Counted from the first letter of the stretch, positions 1-14,033 are shown. The stretch is 64,000 nt of DNA from Geosiphon pyriformis (GCA_016748015.1 JAAOMT010000516.1:25133-89132); one strand, 5' to 3'. A program made the numbers and translations. Notes: generated by a model not told the origin, from the sequence alone.

Positions 1-1238
1 CCCGCTGCTTTTAAATAGAGTTCAAATGCTTTTTGGATGTTTTTTGTGGTTCCCCATCCATTTTGATAACACCATCCTAGGTTATATTGTGCATTTTGAT
101 TTCCTGCCCCTGCTGTTTTTAAATAGAATTGAAATGTTTCTTCTAAATATTTCACTATTTCCCATCCCTTTCGATGATACGTTCCAATACTGGTTTGTGG
201 ACTCGGATTTCCCTCTTTTTCCAGATCTTCCGTTATTTCTAATCGAGTTCGATGATATACTCTAAGAGCGATTTGTCCAAGTAAATCTCCCGCCTCTGCA
301 GCTTTTGAAAAAAGTTCAAATGCTTTTTCTGAATCTTTTGTCGTCCCTTCTCCATTTAAATAACAAAGTGCAAGATTATTTTGTGCATTTAAATGTCCCG
401 CCTCTGCAGCTTTTGAAAAAAGGTCAAATGCTTTTTCTGAATCTTTTGTCGTCCCTTCTCCATTAGCATAACAAAATGCAAGATTGTATTGTGCATCTAA
501 ATCTCCCGCCTCTGCAGCTTTTGAATAAAGTTCAAATGCTTTTTCTGAATTTCTCATCGTCCCTTCTCCATTAGCATAACAAACTGCAAGATTGTATTGT
601 GCATTTAAATGTCCCGCCTCTGCAGCTTTTGAAAAAAGTTCAAATGCTTTTTCTGAATCTTTTGTCGTCCCTTCTCCATTAGCATAACAAAATGCAAGAT
701 TGTATTGTGCATCTAAATGTCCCGCCTCTGCTGCTTTTGAATAAAGTTCAAATGCTTTTTCTGAATTTCTCGTCGTCCCTTCTCCATTTAAATAACAAAC
801 TGCAAGATTGTATTGTGCAAATGCATTACCCGCCTCTGCAGCTTTTGAATAGAGTTCATATGCTTTTCCTTGATCTTGAGAAGTACCCGTTCCAGTATCA
901 TAACAACGTCCCAAGAAGAATTGTCCAAGAGAATCTTTTGCGTTCGCTGCTTTCTGATATTTTAAAAATGCTTTCGTTAAATTAGGGATAGTTCCAATCC
1001 CATGTTCTAAAGAAAAGCCGAGTAAAATATTGTCTATCCAACGCTTTGGATTATTCAAGCAATCGAATAAATTTTCAGGTGTTTTCTGATTGCGCACAAG
1101 ATATTTTTTCACTAATTCAGCAACTTTTGAATATTCAGTAGCTGGGAAAATGGCCAAATTTTCTTTGGTAACAAGCAATGTTCCTTCAAGCCAGTCGAGG
1201 GTTGAAGTTGCGTTTGCAGTTGATGAATTTAAAGACAT
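1..1238 (-). CDS. Sel1-repeat protein, intact copy, truncated by the window edge
   Basis: The ATG is at 1238 (complement), and one frame stays open to base 1, giving at least 412 codons. The first ~80 residues are a helical N-terminal region beginning MSLNSSTANAT. About eight 36-residue Sel1 (TPR-like) units follow, with the pattern EKAFELYSKAAEAG / AQYNLAxCYANGEGTT. One divergent unit (GQIALRVYHR) and one last unit (AQYNLGWCYQNGWGTTKN) end the visible part. Sel1 units form alpha-solenoids that act as adaptor scaffolds. The second copy in the right arm of the inverted repeat reads on from the same last unit into zinc ribbons and a kinase domain. This copy therefore probably continues into a kinase outside the window, which is inference. 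No frameshift or stop was seen. The start is supported by the same ATG context in the right-arm copy. Confidence 0.85.
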   Translation of the reverse strand, partial: MSLNSSTANATSTLDWLEGTLLVTKENLAIFPATEYSKVAELVKKYLVRNQKTPENLFDCLNNPKRWIDNILLGFSLEHGIGTIPNLTKAFLKYQKAANAKDSLGQFFLGRCYDTGTGTSQDQGKAYELYSKAAEAGNAFAQYNLAVCYLNGEGTTRNSEKAFELYSKAAEAGHLDAQYNLAFCYANGEGTTKDSEKAFELFSKAAEAGHLNAQYNLAVCYANGEGTMRNSEKAFELYSKAAEAGDLDAQYNLAFCYANGEGTTKDSEKAFDLFSKAAEAGHLNAQNNLALCYLNGEGTTKDSEKAFELFSKAAEAGDLLGQIALRVYHRTRLEITEDLEKEGNPSPQTSIGTYHRKGWEIVKYLEETFQFYLKTAGAGNQNAQYNLGWCYQNGWGTTKNIQKAFELYLKAA

Positions 1239-3277
1239 GATTTTCAAACAAAACAAGAACAGTATTAAGCCTTGAATATTTTGTATGGGTAAAGAAAGAG
1301 TTTGTCTTGTTAATAAATAAGGATTTCAACCTCTAATCACATTCCTGAAAAGGCTAGGCCTTGAAGAAATTAGAAACGTTGGAAAGTTCTGAAAACACAC
1401 AACCTCTCAGCCAGATTGATTAAACGGGTAGAGATTGTCTAGGAACTCAAATGTCATTGTCTTATTGCTATTTTAATTTAAATGAGATTTTTTCGCGTAA
1501 CAACCGAAATGCAGCTTCCAAAAAAAATTCTTAATATCAAGAAAAGGTATATCACTCTAATTTATAAATGATAGGCTTTAATAATAAGTTTAGGCTCTCA
1601 CTGGTGTAAATTTTATCTTGGATTTTTGGCGTGTCGATACACCAATTTAATTAAACATTGTTTAGAAAGCAATTTCAATGAGAATGCGTGAAATATAAAT
1701 TAATTATTTCGAGAAAATCACATTATCAAAAGCTAAAATATTTGCTAAATTTTCGTTTTAGTTAACTCTGAATTGGACAATAATATTTATTAAAAATATT
1801 TTAACATATAAATAATAAAAATAAAAAATATAAGAGTAAATGTGTTAAAACACACATCAAAAAATTATTGATCTGTTGCATTTTGGCAACTAAAATTAAA
1901 TCTGAAGAGTTGACAAAAGATTGTTTATATTATAAAAATATAAAACTAAATTTATGGTGATAAATTATTTTTATTACTTAATACTCTTGAATTAAAAATA
2001 AACTAAAATTTATTACTTTTAAAGATAATTTAAAAAACAAAAAAAACTTATAAAAATTGAAAAATTAATGAGTAATCATTTCAAATGGCTTAAAATATTT
2101 TTGCTTTAATAACTACAATTTATTTATAAATAAACTGTTTTTTATTCATTTTAATTACTTATTAATGTTTTTATCTGGTTTATTGTTATAAAAATTTGTA
2201 TTAGTAAATTTTTTTATATAGTTATAAATAAAACATAAATTGGCTTTTTTGTAAAATTTATTTTAAAATCAAATTTTAGACTTGAGTTTTTACAGTTAAT
2301 TAACCAGATAATTTGAGCACATAACAATAAACTAAGCAACCAAATTAAACAATAAATTAAAACATTAAATTTTTGTTAAAGCCAAAAAAAAACAATTTAT
2401 AATTTAAAGTCAAATTATTGAAAACTTCAACACTATTTTTGCATATAAAATTAATTATCGGGTCAATGTTTTATTTAACAAATTTTTAAAATAAACCCAT
2501 AATATATTAATACAAATCAACTAGTTTAATATAACAGCAATAATTTTAATAAAATATTTTGAGAACATTTTTTAATGTTATTAAAAAATATCCCAAAAAA
2601 AATTACAAAATTCAACAATAACCACAAATTTGGTAATTTTAAATATAATAAAAAAGTAAATTGGCAAGCTTAATTTTAATAACAACATTTAAAAAATTTT
2701 AAACTTTACATAATATTATTTTTAATAACCAATTTAAGACCAACAAAATTAAATTAAAAGTTTTATATTACCTAATTTTCAAAAAACCATTAATTATTAA
2801 GCACCAAAATAAAAATTATTTCTCTAAAAAAATTTCAACAATTGATAATAACTTTTTTAATTATTATTATTATTAAAAAGTGCAACGATATTAGAAAAAA
2901 AGATGTTGATTTAATTTTTATAATATCAATCAGTTTTTTGAAATACATAATACTGTTTATTAATAAAAAAAATACGTATTAAAATATAGCTTGTTTTGCT
3001 TTTATAATTTGTAATAATTAATTAAGCAAATACAATAAAAATTTATTTTATTTTAATTTATGATAAATGTATTATTATTCTTATTGTTTCAATTAAAAAA
3101 ATTATTATTGTTTATTCTTAAATATTTGTATTAGCATAATTAGTACATAATAATTAAATATTAATATTTTTAAATTTAATTTTTTTATTTAATGAACTTG
3201 CACATTTTATTAAATTTTATTGTTATTATTTATTTTATTTTTTAAAAATTTATTGTAAAAATGTTCAAAAAAAATTG

Positions 3278-3592
3278 TTTTTTATAAAAAGTAAAATTGC
3301 TTATTTGGTAAATTAAACTCATATATTTTAGTTTTTAATTTATAAATTTTTGAAAAAATCCTAATGTTTAAAAAAATTATGTTCAAAAATAAATTCTAAT
3401 TTTCGGATTAATTTAAATGAATTTAATAATTTAGTCTTAGATATGTTAAGTGTCAATTTTAATTAAGTCAATTAAATCTTATTTTATTTATTATTAATAT
3501 CAATTTTAAATATATATTTTTATAATTAAAAAACCATCTCTAAGTTCTATTTAAATCTCTGATAGCAATAATTCAAAAATTATCTTGTAAAC
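3278..3592 (+). repeat. Segment in direct, not inverted, orientation relative to the other arm
   Basis: This ~315 bp block begins TATAAAAAGTAAAATTGC and ends near GATAGCAATAATTC. It matches 21033-21368 on the same strand, while the sequences on both sides match in reverse complement. In both arms it is bounded by short inverted TTGTTT / AAACAA sequences. One arm has therefore had this block flipped. No coding potential was seen. Confidence 0.75.
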
Positions 3593-3740
3593 AATTTAAA
3601 AATTCGATTTGGAATTTACAAATTCTAAATAGTTGGTTAGTGTGAATATTAATTTAAGGTTTACAAAAACACAAAATTAATGAAATTTTATAAACTAAAT
3701 TTATATAGATTATTATCACAATTAACGCTGATTTAAAATA

Positions 3741-5480
3741 AAATTCTATTGTTTAGCATATAAAATTTTTCAGATACTATTATAGAACATTAATAATAAG
3801 AGTTATATTGGAATAGAAAATCAATTTTAAATACCAAATAAAAATTTAAAATTTGTTTAAATTAGAAAACTAATTTAATTAACAATAAAAATTATATTTA
3901 AAAAAAAAAATTCTGCTCGAAAAATAAACTATATTAGAAAATAAAATTACATGATAATATTTTCAAATAATAATCATTAGAATATTAAAATATATGATTA
4001 TTAATAAGAGTTAAAAAAATATAAATAATTTTAAAAAAAAATTTATCCAGTGATTACAATAAAAACATTTTAAAATTACAAAAATAAACTGAAACACTGA
4101 AAGATTAAAATATAGACAAAAAACATAAAAACATTTATTAATGTTTTTATAAATGAAAAAAAAACTTAATATTTATCAATAATTAAAGTATTATTAAATA
4201 ATATACAAAAAAACTTTAAGAAATTGATATAAAACATTAGAAAAAACTTTTTATTAAATTGAAAGTCACAATAAAATAACAAAAATTATGCCAAAAAAAA
4301 TTATAAAGAATAACAATTTTATTAATATAGAAGTTAATAAAAGATGCTTTTGTAATAAATAATTAATACACATATACAAAATGCTGCAAAATAAAAAAAT
4401 TGATAATAAGAATTTAATTGATGCAGATTAAAAAAAATCAAAATTTAACATGAAAATTATCAAATAAAAATTCGTATTTACAAAGTAAAATTACAACTTC
4501 ATTTTCAATAAAAAATGTTTATAATAAATTATAATGAATACAAATCTTTTGTCAAAAAGTTTATCAATACTTAATTTAAAATAATTTCAAATCATAATCA
4601 TAATTGACATAAGGAATTTGAAAAATAGCTCTTAATTAATTTTATTTTAATATAAACTAGAAATTGGTTAACTTCATTTTTTGTGGAAAAAAAATTTCTT
4701 GAATAAATAAGATAACATAAAATAAGAAACTTTTAGATTCGGTATCATTATTAATAAATTTTAATTTTGTTATAAATAATTCAAAGTTTATTTATTGTAA
4801 TTTCTACTGAATTTTTAGCTATTTCTCAAAATTACCAATTATTATTTGATTAGAATAGTTTAATTGTTATTAAATTTGATTATTTATAAAGATTTTGTCA
4901 TTAGCAATTGATACTGACAAGAAAAAAGCATTTGTTTTTGTTATATTGTTTTAAGTTTTCTATTTATTATTTAAGGCAAAATAAGATTTTGGTTTTTTAT
5001 AAAACTTTACATCTGTCTAATTTAACTTTATTTAATTTATTTATTAAACATTATCTGTCGGCTTTGATCTAATCCTTATTATATAAACAATTTGATATTA
5101 GGAAATCAAGTAGAGCAAGAAATCAAAACTTATTATAATAATTAAGGGATAATAATATTAAAAAACAATTTAACTGTTTCATTGAGATATAGACTAACAA
5201 ATTCAGTCTTTAAAATAGACTTAATTACCTAAATATCAAAAATTTAATCCCATTTTATGGAAATAATTAATTGCCAGTTATTAGAATTAAAGAATAATAA
5301 TATAGTATTTTTATTTTAAAAATTATATCCATTTGGATAAATTAAGGATTACAAAATAAAAATTGATTAATAACAAAATATTAATTCACAGATTGAATAT
5401 TACCTGGTTCAAATGATCGACAAATGATAATCAAATTTAGCAGTTATACTTATTATAGTTTTTTTTTCATTTTTAAATGT
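3741..5480. other. AT-rich intergenic DNA, nothing recognised
   Basis: This is very AT-rich sequence with homopolymer runs and no open frame resembling a known protein. No RNA gene or tandem repeat was identified. Confidence 0.6.
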
Positions 5481-5489
5481 TCTGTCTTT

Positions 5490-8400
5490 CTTAACATTTG
5501 TCATAATATGGCTCAAAGTCAACAATATACTGTAAATCTTCTTGACAAAGATTTTATTATTTTTAAAACACATTATAGTTTGTTTACTCGGAATTGGTGG
5601 ATTCAAAAACAATTTAAAAATGAGATTTTACTATATTTTATCAACTATATATGCATGTTTGTTTTAAATTAAACAAATAACAGTTTATAATAACAATAAT
5701 AAACCAAACTAATTGTTAGAAACATGGCTTTATTTGTACTAGTGGTTTAGAATTTAGTAATATTGAAAATTCATCTTTGACTACAATTAATACTTTGTAT
5801 TAAAGTATATTTAGTGTTAAGACAGAATACTCAGGTCTTTCAATTTTTGGTTTTAATAATAAAGCTTTTGTTCAGAAATTAACAAAAAACATTTTATTTG
5901 TACCATTGTTTCTGAAAGTTGACAAACATATAAGTGTTATTAATTCAATTAAATGTTTATCTTTCAAAAATTGCTATAGTGCAAAAACAGGATATATTTC
6001 AACAATAATAACAAAGATAAGTAAACAACAACAACTCATTGTACAAAAAATTAACAAGTCTATTTGTTATTTATATATATATAAAGATGAAACATATATT
6101 AGATTAATTAAAAGTAAAACACCCAATAACATTTGGAAAAAATTAGGAATTCTTACCAAATACAATAAAAAAACTCTTTTTGGTATCAAACATTTTGATA
6201 TATAATTCTTATTCCAATCAATGAATTATAAAAAATTATTTGTATGTATATTAAATAAATAGAGTAATGAAAATATACTAAAAGGCATTTTTGATAAGCA
6301 GATTAAGTTAAAAAAAATCTCTATGTAAATATTAGATTGGATGACTTTGTTTTATGAATAGTATAATTAAAAGAGGAATATTGTTTAATTTTTAAAAATA
6401 TTGGAAAAATTTATCTGCCAGATTATACTATATCAAAAAAAAATTATCTGCTTAGCAAGCCATATTTCAAAATTATGGATATTATGAAATTACTCCATAT
6501 AGTAAAAAAAATAGCAAACATAGAATTTTAGACTAAATTAAACATACTTGATTATAATAAAAATATTTTAGAAACATTATATAATATTGGTTTTTTATGC
6601 ATAACATCATGTGAACCAATAATTGTTAATAATTTAAAAAAAGTAGTTACTTTTTAGGAAAGTTTTAAATTAACTTACAAATCTAATATTGATAGAATAT
6701 ATAATAAGATTAGAATTTTGTCTATTATTGTAGAAAAGTTTCCTTATTTAGTATTAAAACAACAGCTTAAAGTAAGAAATCAAGATCTTTATAATATGTT
6801 ATATTCTAATACTTACTATAAAATTAGATTGGATCAGATACAATAAATGCTGCAAGAAAACATGCAAAATTATATAGTTCTGGATTATTTTTTTTTAAGA
6901 AACCAAAATGTACTTGCCAAAAGATGTCTGAAATTAAAAAATTGCAATTCATTGAATTTTTTCTAGACAAAAATTATGTCATTATGAGTTCTTACAAAGT
7001 AGATTCAAAATCAAATTTGCTTGTCTTGTATATAAAAAACCAAAAAAAAGCTTTGTGGAAAAAATTTTCTAAAACTTACTTAAATGAAATGAAAAAAACT
7101 TTATTTATAAAATGATTGGCTAATAATACACACATTCATTATCATAAAAATCTGAGTGGTTTGTGTTAAATATACAATGATTATAATTACAAAGCATTCT
7201 CAATTTAAAAAAACTGGCATGCAGAATCTTTACTAACAAAGAAATCAGAGTTAGTATATATTGTGTTTTATAATTAATATTATTTACTTACTTAAATTTT
7301 TAGAATAATATTTTGTCACATATTGAAAAGCTACACTAACATATAAAACAAACTTATGAAAATAAATTGACAATTAATGCTAATAGTATGATATTATACA
7401 ATAATTGTATTGATTATTGCTTGTTATATGCTTTTGAAAAATGTGATAAATCACATTTCTTACATTTTCAAGAGTGCCAAAAATATTTTGAATTGTTTAA
7501 ATTCATAAAACTTTATGTTAGCTTAAATGAATTTTCACAGTATGCAGAAATTAAAGATAGACTTTAATATTTTCTTGCACATTAAATAAGAAAAGTTTAT
7601 CTAAATGCACAATTCAAAGCTGTGTTGAATCAGTTAGATAAAAATAGTGCTATAATCATAACAGATTATAAAATGCGAGTATTACTTCAATCAGCCAAGA
7701 AAACCAAAGAAGTATTTTTTGGCAAATGAGAATAGACTTTGCATACAATTTTTGTATTTATAAAAAAGCCTAGTGAAAATAAATTGTTTATTAAAGCTTA
7801 TAATCACTGAAGTACAAATACCAAGCAAAATGCTTAATTTACAACTTTATTATTTGAAGCTGTATTTAAAACAATACAAAAAAAACCAAAATAGATTCAC
7901 ATATTTTTTGATAATAGTCCTTATTATCACAATTTTCAGCTTATAGCTATCATAAATCATTAGTGTAAATGATATAATATTCAAGTACTAGGTTGGCAGT
8001 TTTTTAAATCAGGTAAAACAAAGACTATAATAGATTCATATTATGTTTCAGTAAGTAAATATAAAGCTAGATTATATTATTTCTTTACTTACACTAATTT
8101 TATCCAGATTGCCCATATAATTAAATAATATATACGAATTAAATTTGATATTATGGAGGGTAATAACATCATAAAAGCTGGTTAAAACCTTGTTAGCATC
8201 TCTTTTATGAATATAGAACCAGATTGTAATCAAATAAGAGTGAAAAATAAGAGAAAAAAAGTGTCTGTAAAAATTATATCAAGAATTTCCAAGTATTATT
8301 ATTGAGAATGGCCTACTGAAAAACCATTGACAAGTTATATTTGCATGCAGTCACTTCTATATGTTGGTGGTTGAGAGAATTATTTATCAGCAACTATAAC

Positions 8401-9190
8401 AAATTTATATAATACAAAAATTGTTAGACCAAAACCTTTTTTTTTAGAGCATACTAAAAATCTCATTGATTAGAAGATGCAAATGTCATAGATATTAGAT
8501 AGATCTAATATGAAAGTTATTTGTAGCAACAATAATATAAATAATATTAATATTATCTTTAAATTTAATTAAAGAATACTCAAAAAGTAGATGATATTGG
8601 AAATCAATTAATAATAGAACTGACTATTAGAGAGGCCAAAAAAAGATCACAAGGTCAGTGTGTTTTCTTGAATTGATTATAAATAAAATAATAAAATTGT
8701 TTGATATTAATCTTATATTTGTAAAATATAAATTAAGATACCACTGTTTTTAGTCCGAGATAAGTCTTTTTATTGTGTTCACAAAGTTTTATATAGAATT
8801 TTAATCAAAAAAATCATAGCCTGATCAATCAAAAATATTTACTACTAAAAAAATGAGTGCTAAAACATAATCAGAAAATGGGTGGAAAGAGAAAGAGAAA
8901 ACATATGTCAAAAAAGATAAATATGTTGTTGTAAAGTTTCTTATAAATAAAAATTTAAATCTCTAAGATAACATATTAGCAAAAAAAATACAAGTTGAAT
9001 TTATGAGATTTGTAAAATTAGAAAAAATTGTGCAAAAAAACATTCCAAAAATAAATATGATCTAAAATTAGATTGAAAGATTTTCTTGTACTTTTAAAAA
9101 TACTGTAAATAAACAAGCATGACAAATATTAGAAATTGGTAAAACTGGAAGTTTTTTAGGAGATATAATAGTTATAGAAAATAAATAATA
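5490..9190 (+). mobile_element. Decayed DDE-like transposase relic
   Basis: Long stretches read as one protein interrupted by stops. The first is frame 2 from ~5490 through 6205, with one TAA in the middle. Then come ~6545-6845 and 6850-7250 in other frames, and then 7367-8506 in a single frame with a dozen or so stops and no net indel. Recognisable blocks are SEIKKLQFIEFF, HNNCID-like NNCIDYCLLYAF, IIITDYKMRV, FFDNSPYYHN and TKTIIDSYYV. The spaced Asp residues in TDYKMR and DNSPYYH look like a DDE/D catalytic core. A short intron is plausible near 7254-7304 (TTTTAG acceptor). Many stops fall where Trp or Gln would be expected (H-stop-S, NA-stop-F, TF-stop-ES). I know similar multicopy proteins from arbuscular mycorrhizal fungi but cannot give the family a formal name. 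The element ends are not defined and no terminal repeats were seen. Confidence 0.65.
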
Positions 9191-9199
9191 AGGGAAACT

Positions 9200-12100
9200 A
9201 CCTGTAAAATTAATATCATTCTTATTATGTTTTAGTTTTCTTATTTTTGGTCATATTGTTTTCATAAAAAAACTGTTGAACATACCAATTAAGATAATAA
9301 AACAATAAATGAGGGTGTGATTAATTATTTTCCTATGTAAACTTGACAAACAGCTGCCAAGTTATAACAGAAAAACACTTCAATTAACTCTAGTTTACTT
9401 AACAAAAAAGAGAGTATAGATGTAATAAAGCCAATAAAGTGTGCTATAGTTATAAAATCTTTGTAAGCTTTCACACTTTTTCCAAAAAAAGGCATATTAC
9501 TGACTGTAAAAATTTAAATCATTAAATACTGATAATTTTTACTATATGAATGGAGACAAAAATACTGGTTTTCTACATAACAAAAACTGTGAAAAAAAAA
9601 AATTGCTACTATTTTGTGCACGTGTTTTTATTTACTATTTTTGCAGAAGCCTACATATTTGTATCACTAATTGCTTTGATCAATACAGTAGCTGTTAATA
9701 GCATAAAAAACCAATGTTCAGTGTTTCTAATAGTAGATCTGTATAAAATTTTATCATGTGTTACACACCTGATTATAACCAATCTGTGAATTAAAAATAT
9801 TAAGTCATTTCAAAAAATTTAAAATTTTATTGAAAAGACAAACTTTAATTCTTTTAAGATTTTATAAAATATAAAAATAATAAATTGAAATAACTATAAA
9901 ATTTATAAAAAGATAACAAACATTGTATTATCTATTATTATAGCTTATAATTAACTAAGATATGGGCTATTTACAACTGTCAAAGTTTATAGACAAATAT
10001 AGACCTGAATATGCTACCATTAACAATTTTTCTGGAGGTACAGAATTTGAATATTGCTAAAATAATAAATTCAATTAATAATGACATTTTTATTTGCTTT
10101 TTATCAAATTTTGAAGATATAAAAATTATAAACTTACCAAATTTTTATTAGCAGATTTTACATATCTAAAACTCTTAAATTTACTAGATCTAAGAGGTTG
10201 AATCCAGTACTTTAAATCAAAATGTTAATATCCTTGATCTATTAAAAGATTATGTAAAATAACGTCATTGTTATTAACAACTCGTTGTATATTTAGGTTT
10301 TCTGTTACAAGCTATGCAAAAGCTTTATCACTAATATGAAACTATCTAAATATGAACATGTTAAAAGGTTTTTGTCTAACTTTAGAATAAAGTTTCAAAG
10401 CTAAAGCTGTAAATATTGCATATACTAAATAAGAAGCAAATTATACAAAGAAATTATAAAAAGTTATTTAAGCTTCTATTATTCAATCAAAGAACATTAA
10501 AATAAAAATAGTTTTTTTCTCTTAAAGAAATATTTCTATGCTATCATCTGAAACAAATTCAATTATACTTAAAATAAAGTTTATATTTTTCTTTATATCC
10601 TTTGTTATTTTTTTAATCAAATCTTTTTTATTGTTCGAAAAATCTTAAAAAATCCTTGATGAACTTTTGAATTTTGATCATAAGAGTAATTAGTTAATTC
10701 ACTATCACTAATGATATTAGTCACTTGTATAATATTACGGAAATTGTAAAGTATTTCATGGTTTTTTTTATCGAATTTTGCTATTACTAAAGAATGAATA
10801 CTTTGATTAATTAATATAGTAGTAAAAAGATTTTAAAAATTTGATATTTAATTCCAATTAGTACCTTGTATTTAATTGGAAGAATATATCATTTGATTGG
10901 CTTCCAAAAATGTATTACAATAAGCACATTTTTGCAGAGTTTCTATATAATTTGATTGTTTTATCAACTTCATTCAAAATTTTTTTTTTACCTCCTTAAT
11001 TTGAGTTACTAGCAAATAGTGTTCTATTATTTTCAATATTTTGATTTTCAAAGAAAATTTATTTTTCTTTTACAATAATCAAATCGGTCATTAAAACTAG
11101 AAACACATTAAAGTGAATAATCCAGCATGAGACCAAACAACTTAAATATAAATTGCTTAGTTATTTTTTATTCATCACATAGTCATAAATTGACAAGAAA
11201 ATCAATGCCTATTTAGCCAAAAATAGATTTCAGATTGGCCATTCACTGACTAAAAAGATAATTATTTAAACATGTGGATTTTGATATTTTTTTCTTAAAA
11301 CAAGGCCTGTCAAAAATGCGTAAATGGGTGAGAAAAGATAAATAAGAAATAAGAAACATAATAATAAATTTTTTCGATTTCTTAAGTGTAATCTAAGAAA
11401 CAAAGTTTAAGTTTACCACCTTCCGAAGGATTTATTTTTGAATCAAAATTATAATTTTATTTCACAAATGATTTATTATAATAAGTTTACAAATTGGCAA
11501 ATCTGAAATTTCTCATCTTTGGATGCTAGAACTAAAATTAAGAAAATAAAGCCATGGATATTGAAAAATAAGACATTTTTCCAAAATTAAACTATAAAGC
11601 TTCAAACAAGTTTTTATTTTGGGAAATTATTTCAGTATTATTAATAATGCAAAAATTTACCTTTTTATTTTATCAACCTTTGCATATTTGTAGAAATCTA
11701 ATATCAGTTATTCTTGTTTTAGGCTGAATAAAAAATTGCAAATTTAAAGATTTAAATTTATTCAAGTTTAAAGAGTTTTCAATCTTTTCAAAATTAGAGT
11801 TTATAAAAAAAATGATTGGCAAATTCTGTAACCTTAAATTTGTCGGAGATCAAGAACTGGATTCTAAAAAAAAACGGCATTTATCCTGCTACATAATTTA
11901 TACTTTAATATTTTTATTGTAGAAAAAATACCTTTTAATATATAATATTATTTAAAAAATCTTTGTTACAGAGAAATTTAATTGGAAACTGTTTCTGAAA
12001 CAGCATAAGGAAATATCAAGAATTTAAATACAAAAAATATTATTCCTTTGAAAAATTTAATTAATTAGTTTAAAAGTTGTATTGACTAGAATTCTCTTTT

Positions 12101-13753
12101 TTTTCATCAAATAATTGAGAATTAACAGATGAAAGAGATTTTATTATGAATTTTTGGATTTATTATATCTAAATTGTAGTTACAATATTATACTTCAAAT
12201 ATTAAGAAAATTGTTTTTTCCATATAATTTTAGTTTCAAGATTGGAAAAAAATTAAATAAGATGATGAAAAATATTTTTTAAAAATCTTATCAATTTTAT
12301 TAGAGTTTAATCCATTAATCAAATTTGCCTTACTGATTGCTAATTGAATTTGCACAGAAATATTTCTTGGTTTTGTTAATTTTTTAATTCCTTTGGTGAT
12401 GCATTCAATCTGTAATTTTTAAGTTTCAATATATTAATTAAATTGATGGGTTTTAGGTTTCAGCAATTGGAAATTCTTTTTTTTTTTTCAAACCATTTGA
12501 AAGTTTTTTGTTCAGATATAATTCATTCATATTTTTCAAAATAGTTTTTATCAATTTCAATTGACAAAGTTTATTACTTGACATGTAATTACTTTTGTTA
12601 TTATGAAGCTTTACTAAGATTTCTTCTATTAACTGGATACCATATTAGCAGTAAATTTTAAAATCAGTAATACATAATTTCTTAGCACATTAAAAAAGTT
12701 CATTATTAAAAAGATATTTGGATCTTTACAGATTCTGTTAATATATAAAAAATTAATTATTCTAATTCCGATTTTACGATGAATTTCATTAATTTATTTG
12801 GACAAAGATAGAACCTAATAGAATTCTTGGATAAACAAAACATTTATTTAGTTCTTTCAAAGGATTATACTTTAATATAATCTTAAAGAGTCAAACTCGA
12901 ACAAATTAAGTCTTCTAAACCAGAAAATTCTGTTGGAATAGAAAAAAATTATAGTTAATTCTGTAAAAAAAATTTGAAAGGTTAAGACAGTATTCTTTTT
13001 TACAAGTTTTTCTTATTATAATAGAGAAATATGGACCAGTAAAAATTTTAAAATGACAATTCTCTAAATTTAAAAAAAAAACTTATTAAGAAGCTAACCA
13101 TTAAACCCATAGATTTGCTTTATTTGTATAATAAAAATTATCAAAGCAGAATTTCAAATTGAAATCACAAGAAGTCACAAAATGGTAACATGTGTTTAAA
13201 AATAGTTTTATCAGAATGTCTTATGTATTATTATAATAAATTTTTCAATAGACATTCAGTCAAAATAAAAAGTTAAAGATGAACATAGAAAACAGCTCTC
13301 TAATATTATTGAGCATGCTCACAATAAATAAATAAAAATGTTATTTTCTTTAGTCGTAATAGTATTAGTGTCAGAAAAATAGAATAGGTGAAAACTTTTC
13401 TCCAAATTCTATTTCGAAGTTAAGAATGCCAATGGAAGAAAAAATAATTGATTATTAAAAATTTTACCAAAATAAAATGAGTCTTAAAACTACAAAAACA
13501 TTGAAAATATATTTGATTATAATAATAATAATAAAAATATTTAGCTATTTCTGAAGTGAAATATATATTCTTTTAAAATAATTGATATTAAGTAATTTCA
13601 TGTATGCTTATAAGTTAGAATACATTCTGTTCATTAAGACAATAATATAACATATTGAAATCTCTAAGTAGCTTGTTAATCATGTCTTGGCCAGTTATAG
13701 TGAATTACATCTTTTTTTAACATTCTTAAATTAAAATCTAAAGTACATTAAAA
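9200..13753. other. AT-rich region with unresolved coding scraps
   Basis: No confident gene was found. The reverse strand of 12480-12950 holds short readable pieces (for example EFSGLEDLICSSLTL and YGIQLIEEILVKLHNN), separated by stops and frame changes. They could be remnants of a leucine-rich F-box type protein, but the resemblance is weak. An isolated 79-codon open frame at 9550-9789 (+) has no recognisable motif and may be chance. Confidence 0.4.
13165..13250 (+). repeat. Short dispersed repeat, copy A
   Basis: The sequence around ATGTGTTTAAAAA ... TATTATTATAATAAATTT recurs at 19785-19868 in the same orientation with scattered substitutions. Read as protein, both copies give QNV followed by an IIIINFSI-like stretch, so they may be scraps of the same transposon coding region. 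Confidence 0.6.
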
Positions 13754-14033
13754 NNNNNNNNNNNNNNNNNNNNNNNNNNNNNNNNNNNNNNNNNNNNNNN
13801 NNNNNNNNNNNNNNNNNNNNNNNNNNNNNNNNNNNNNNNNNNNNNNNNNNNNNNNNNNNNNNNNNNNNNNNNNNNNNNNNNNNNNNNNNNNNNNNNNNNN
13901 NNNNNNNNNNNNNNNNNNNNNNNNNNNNNNNNNNNNNNNNNNNNNNNNNNNNNNNNNNNNNNNNNNNNNNNNNNNNNNNNNNNNNNNNNNNNNNNNNNNN
14001 NNNNNNNNNNNNNNNNNNNNNNNNNNNNNNNNN
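13754..14033. other. Assembly gap (280 N)
   Basis: This is a run of undetermined bases. Open frames running across it have no meaning. Confidence 0.99.

Larger units (their letters stand above)
1..3740 (+). repeat. Left arm of a large inverted repeat
   Basis: This stretch is matched in reverse complement by 20890-24650. The match covers the Sel1 coding region, its upstream flank (for example the ATTAGAAACGTTGGAAAG stretch near 1370 against CTTTCCAACGTTTCTAAT near 22622) and about 2.4 kb of AT-rich non-coding DNA. Homology fades near 3740, at the AATTAACGCTGATT motif. The arm continues to the left beyond the window. Apart from the Sel1 gene, no gene is seen in 1240-3740. Confidence 0.85.
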
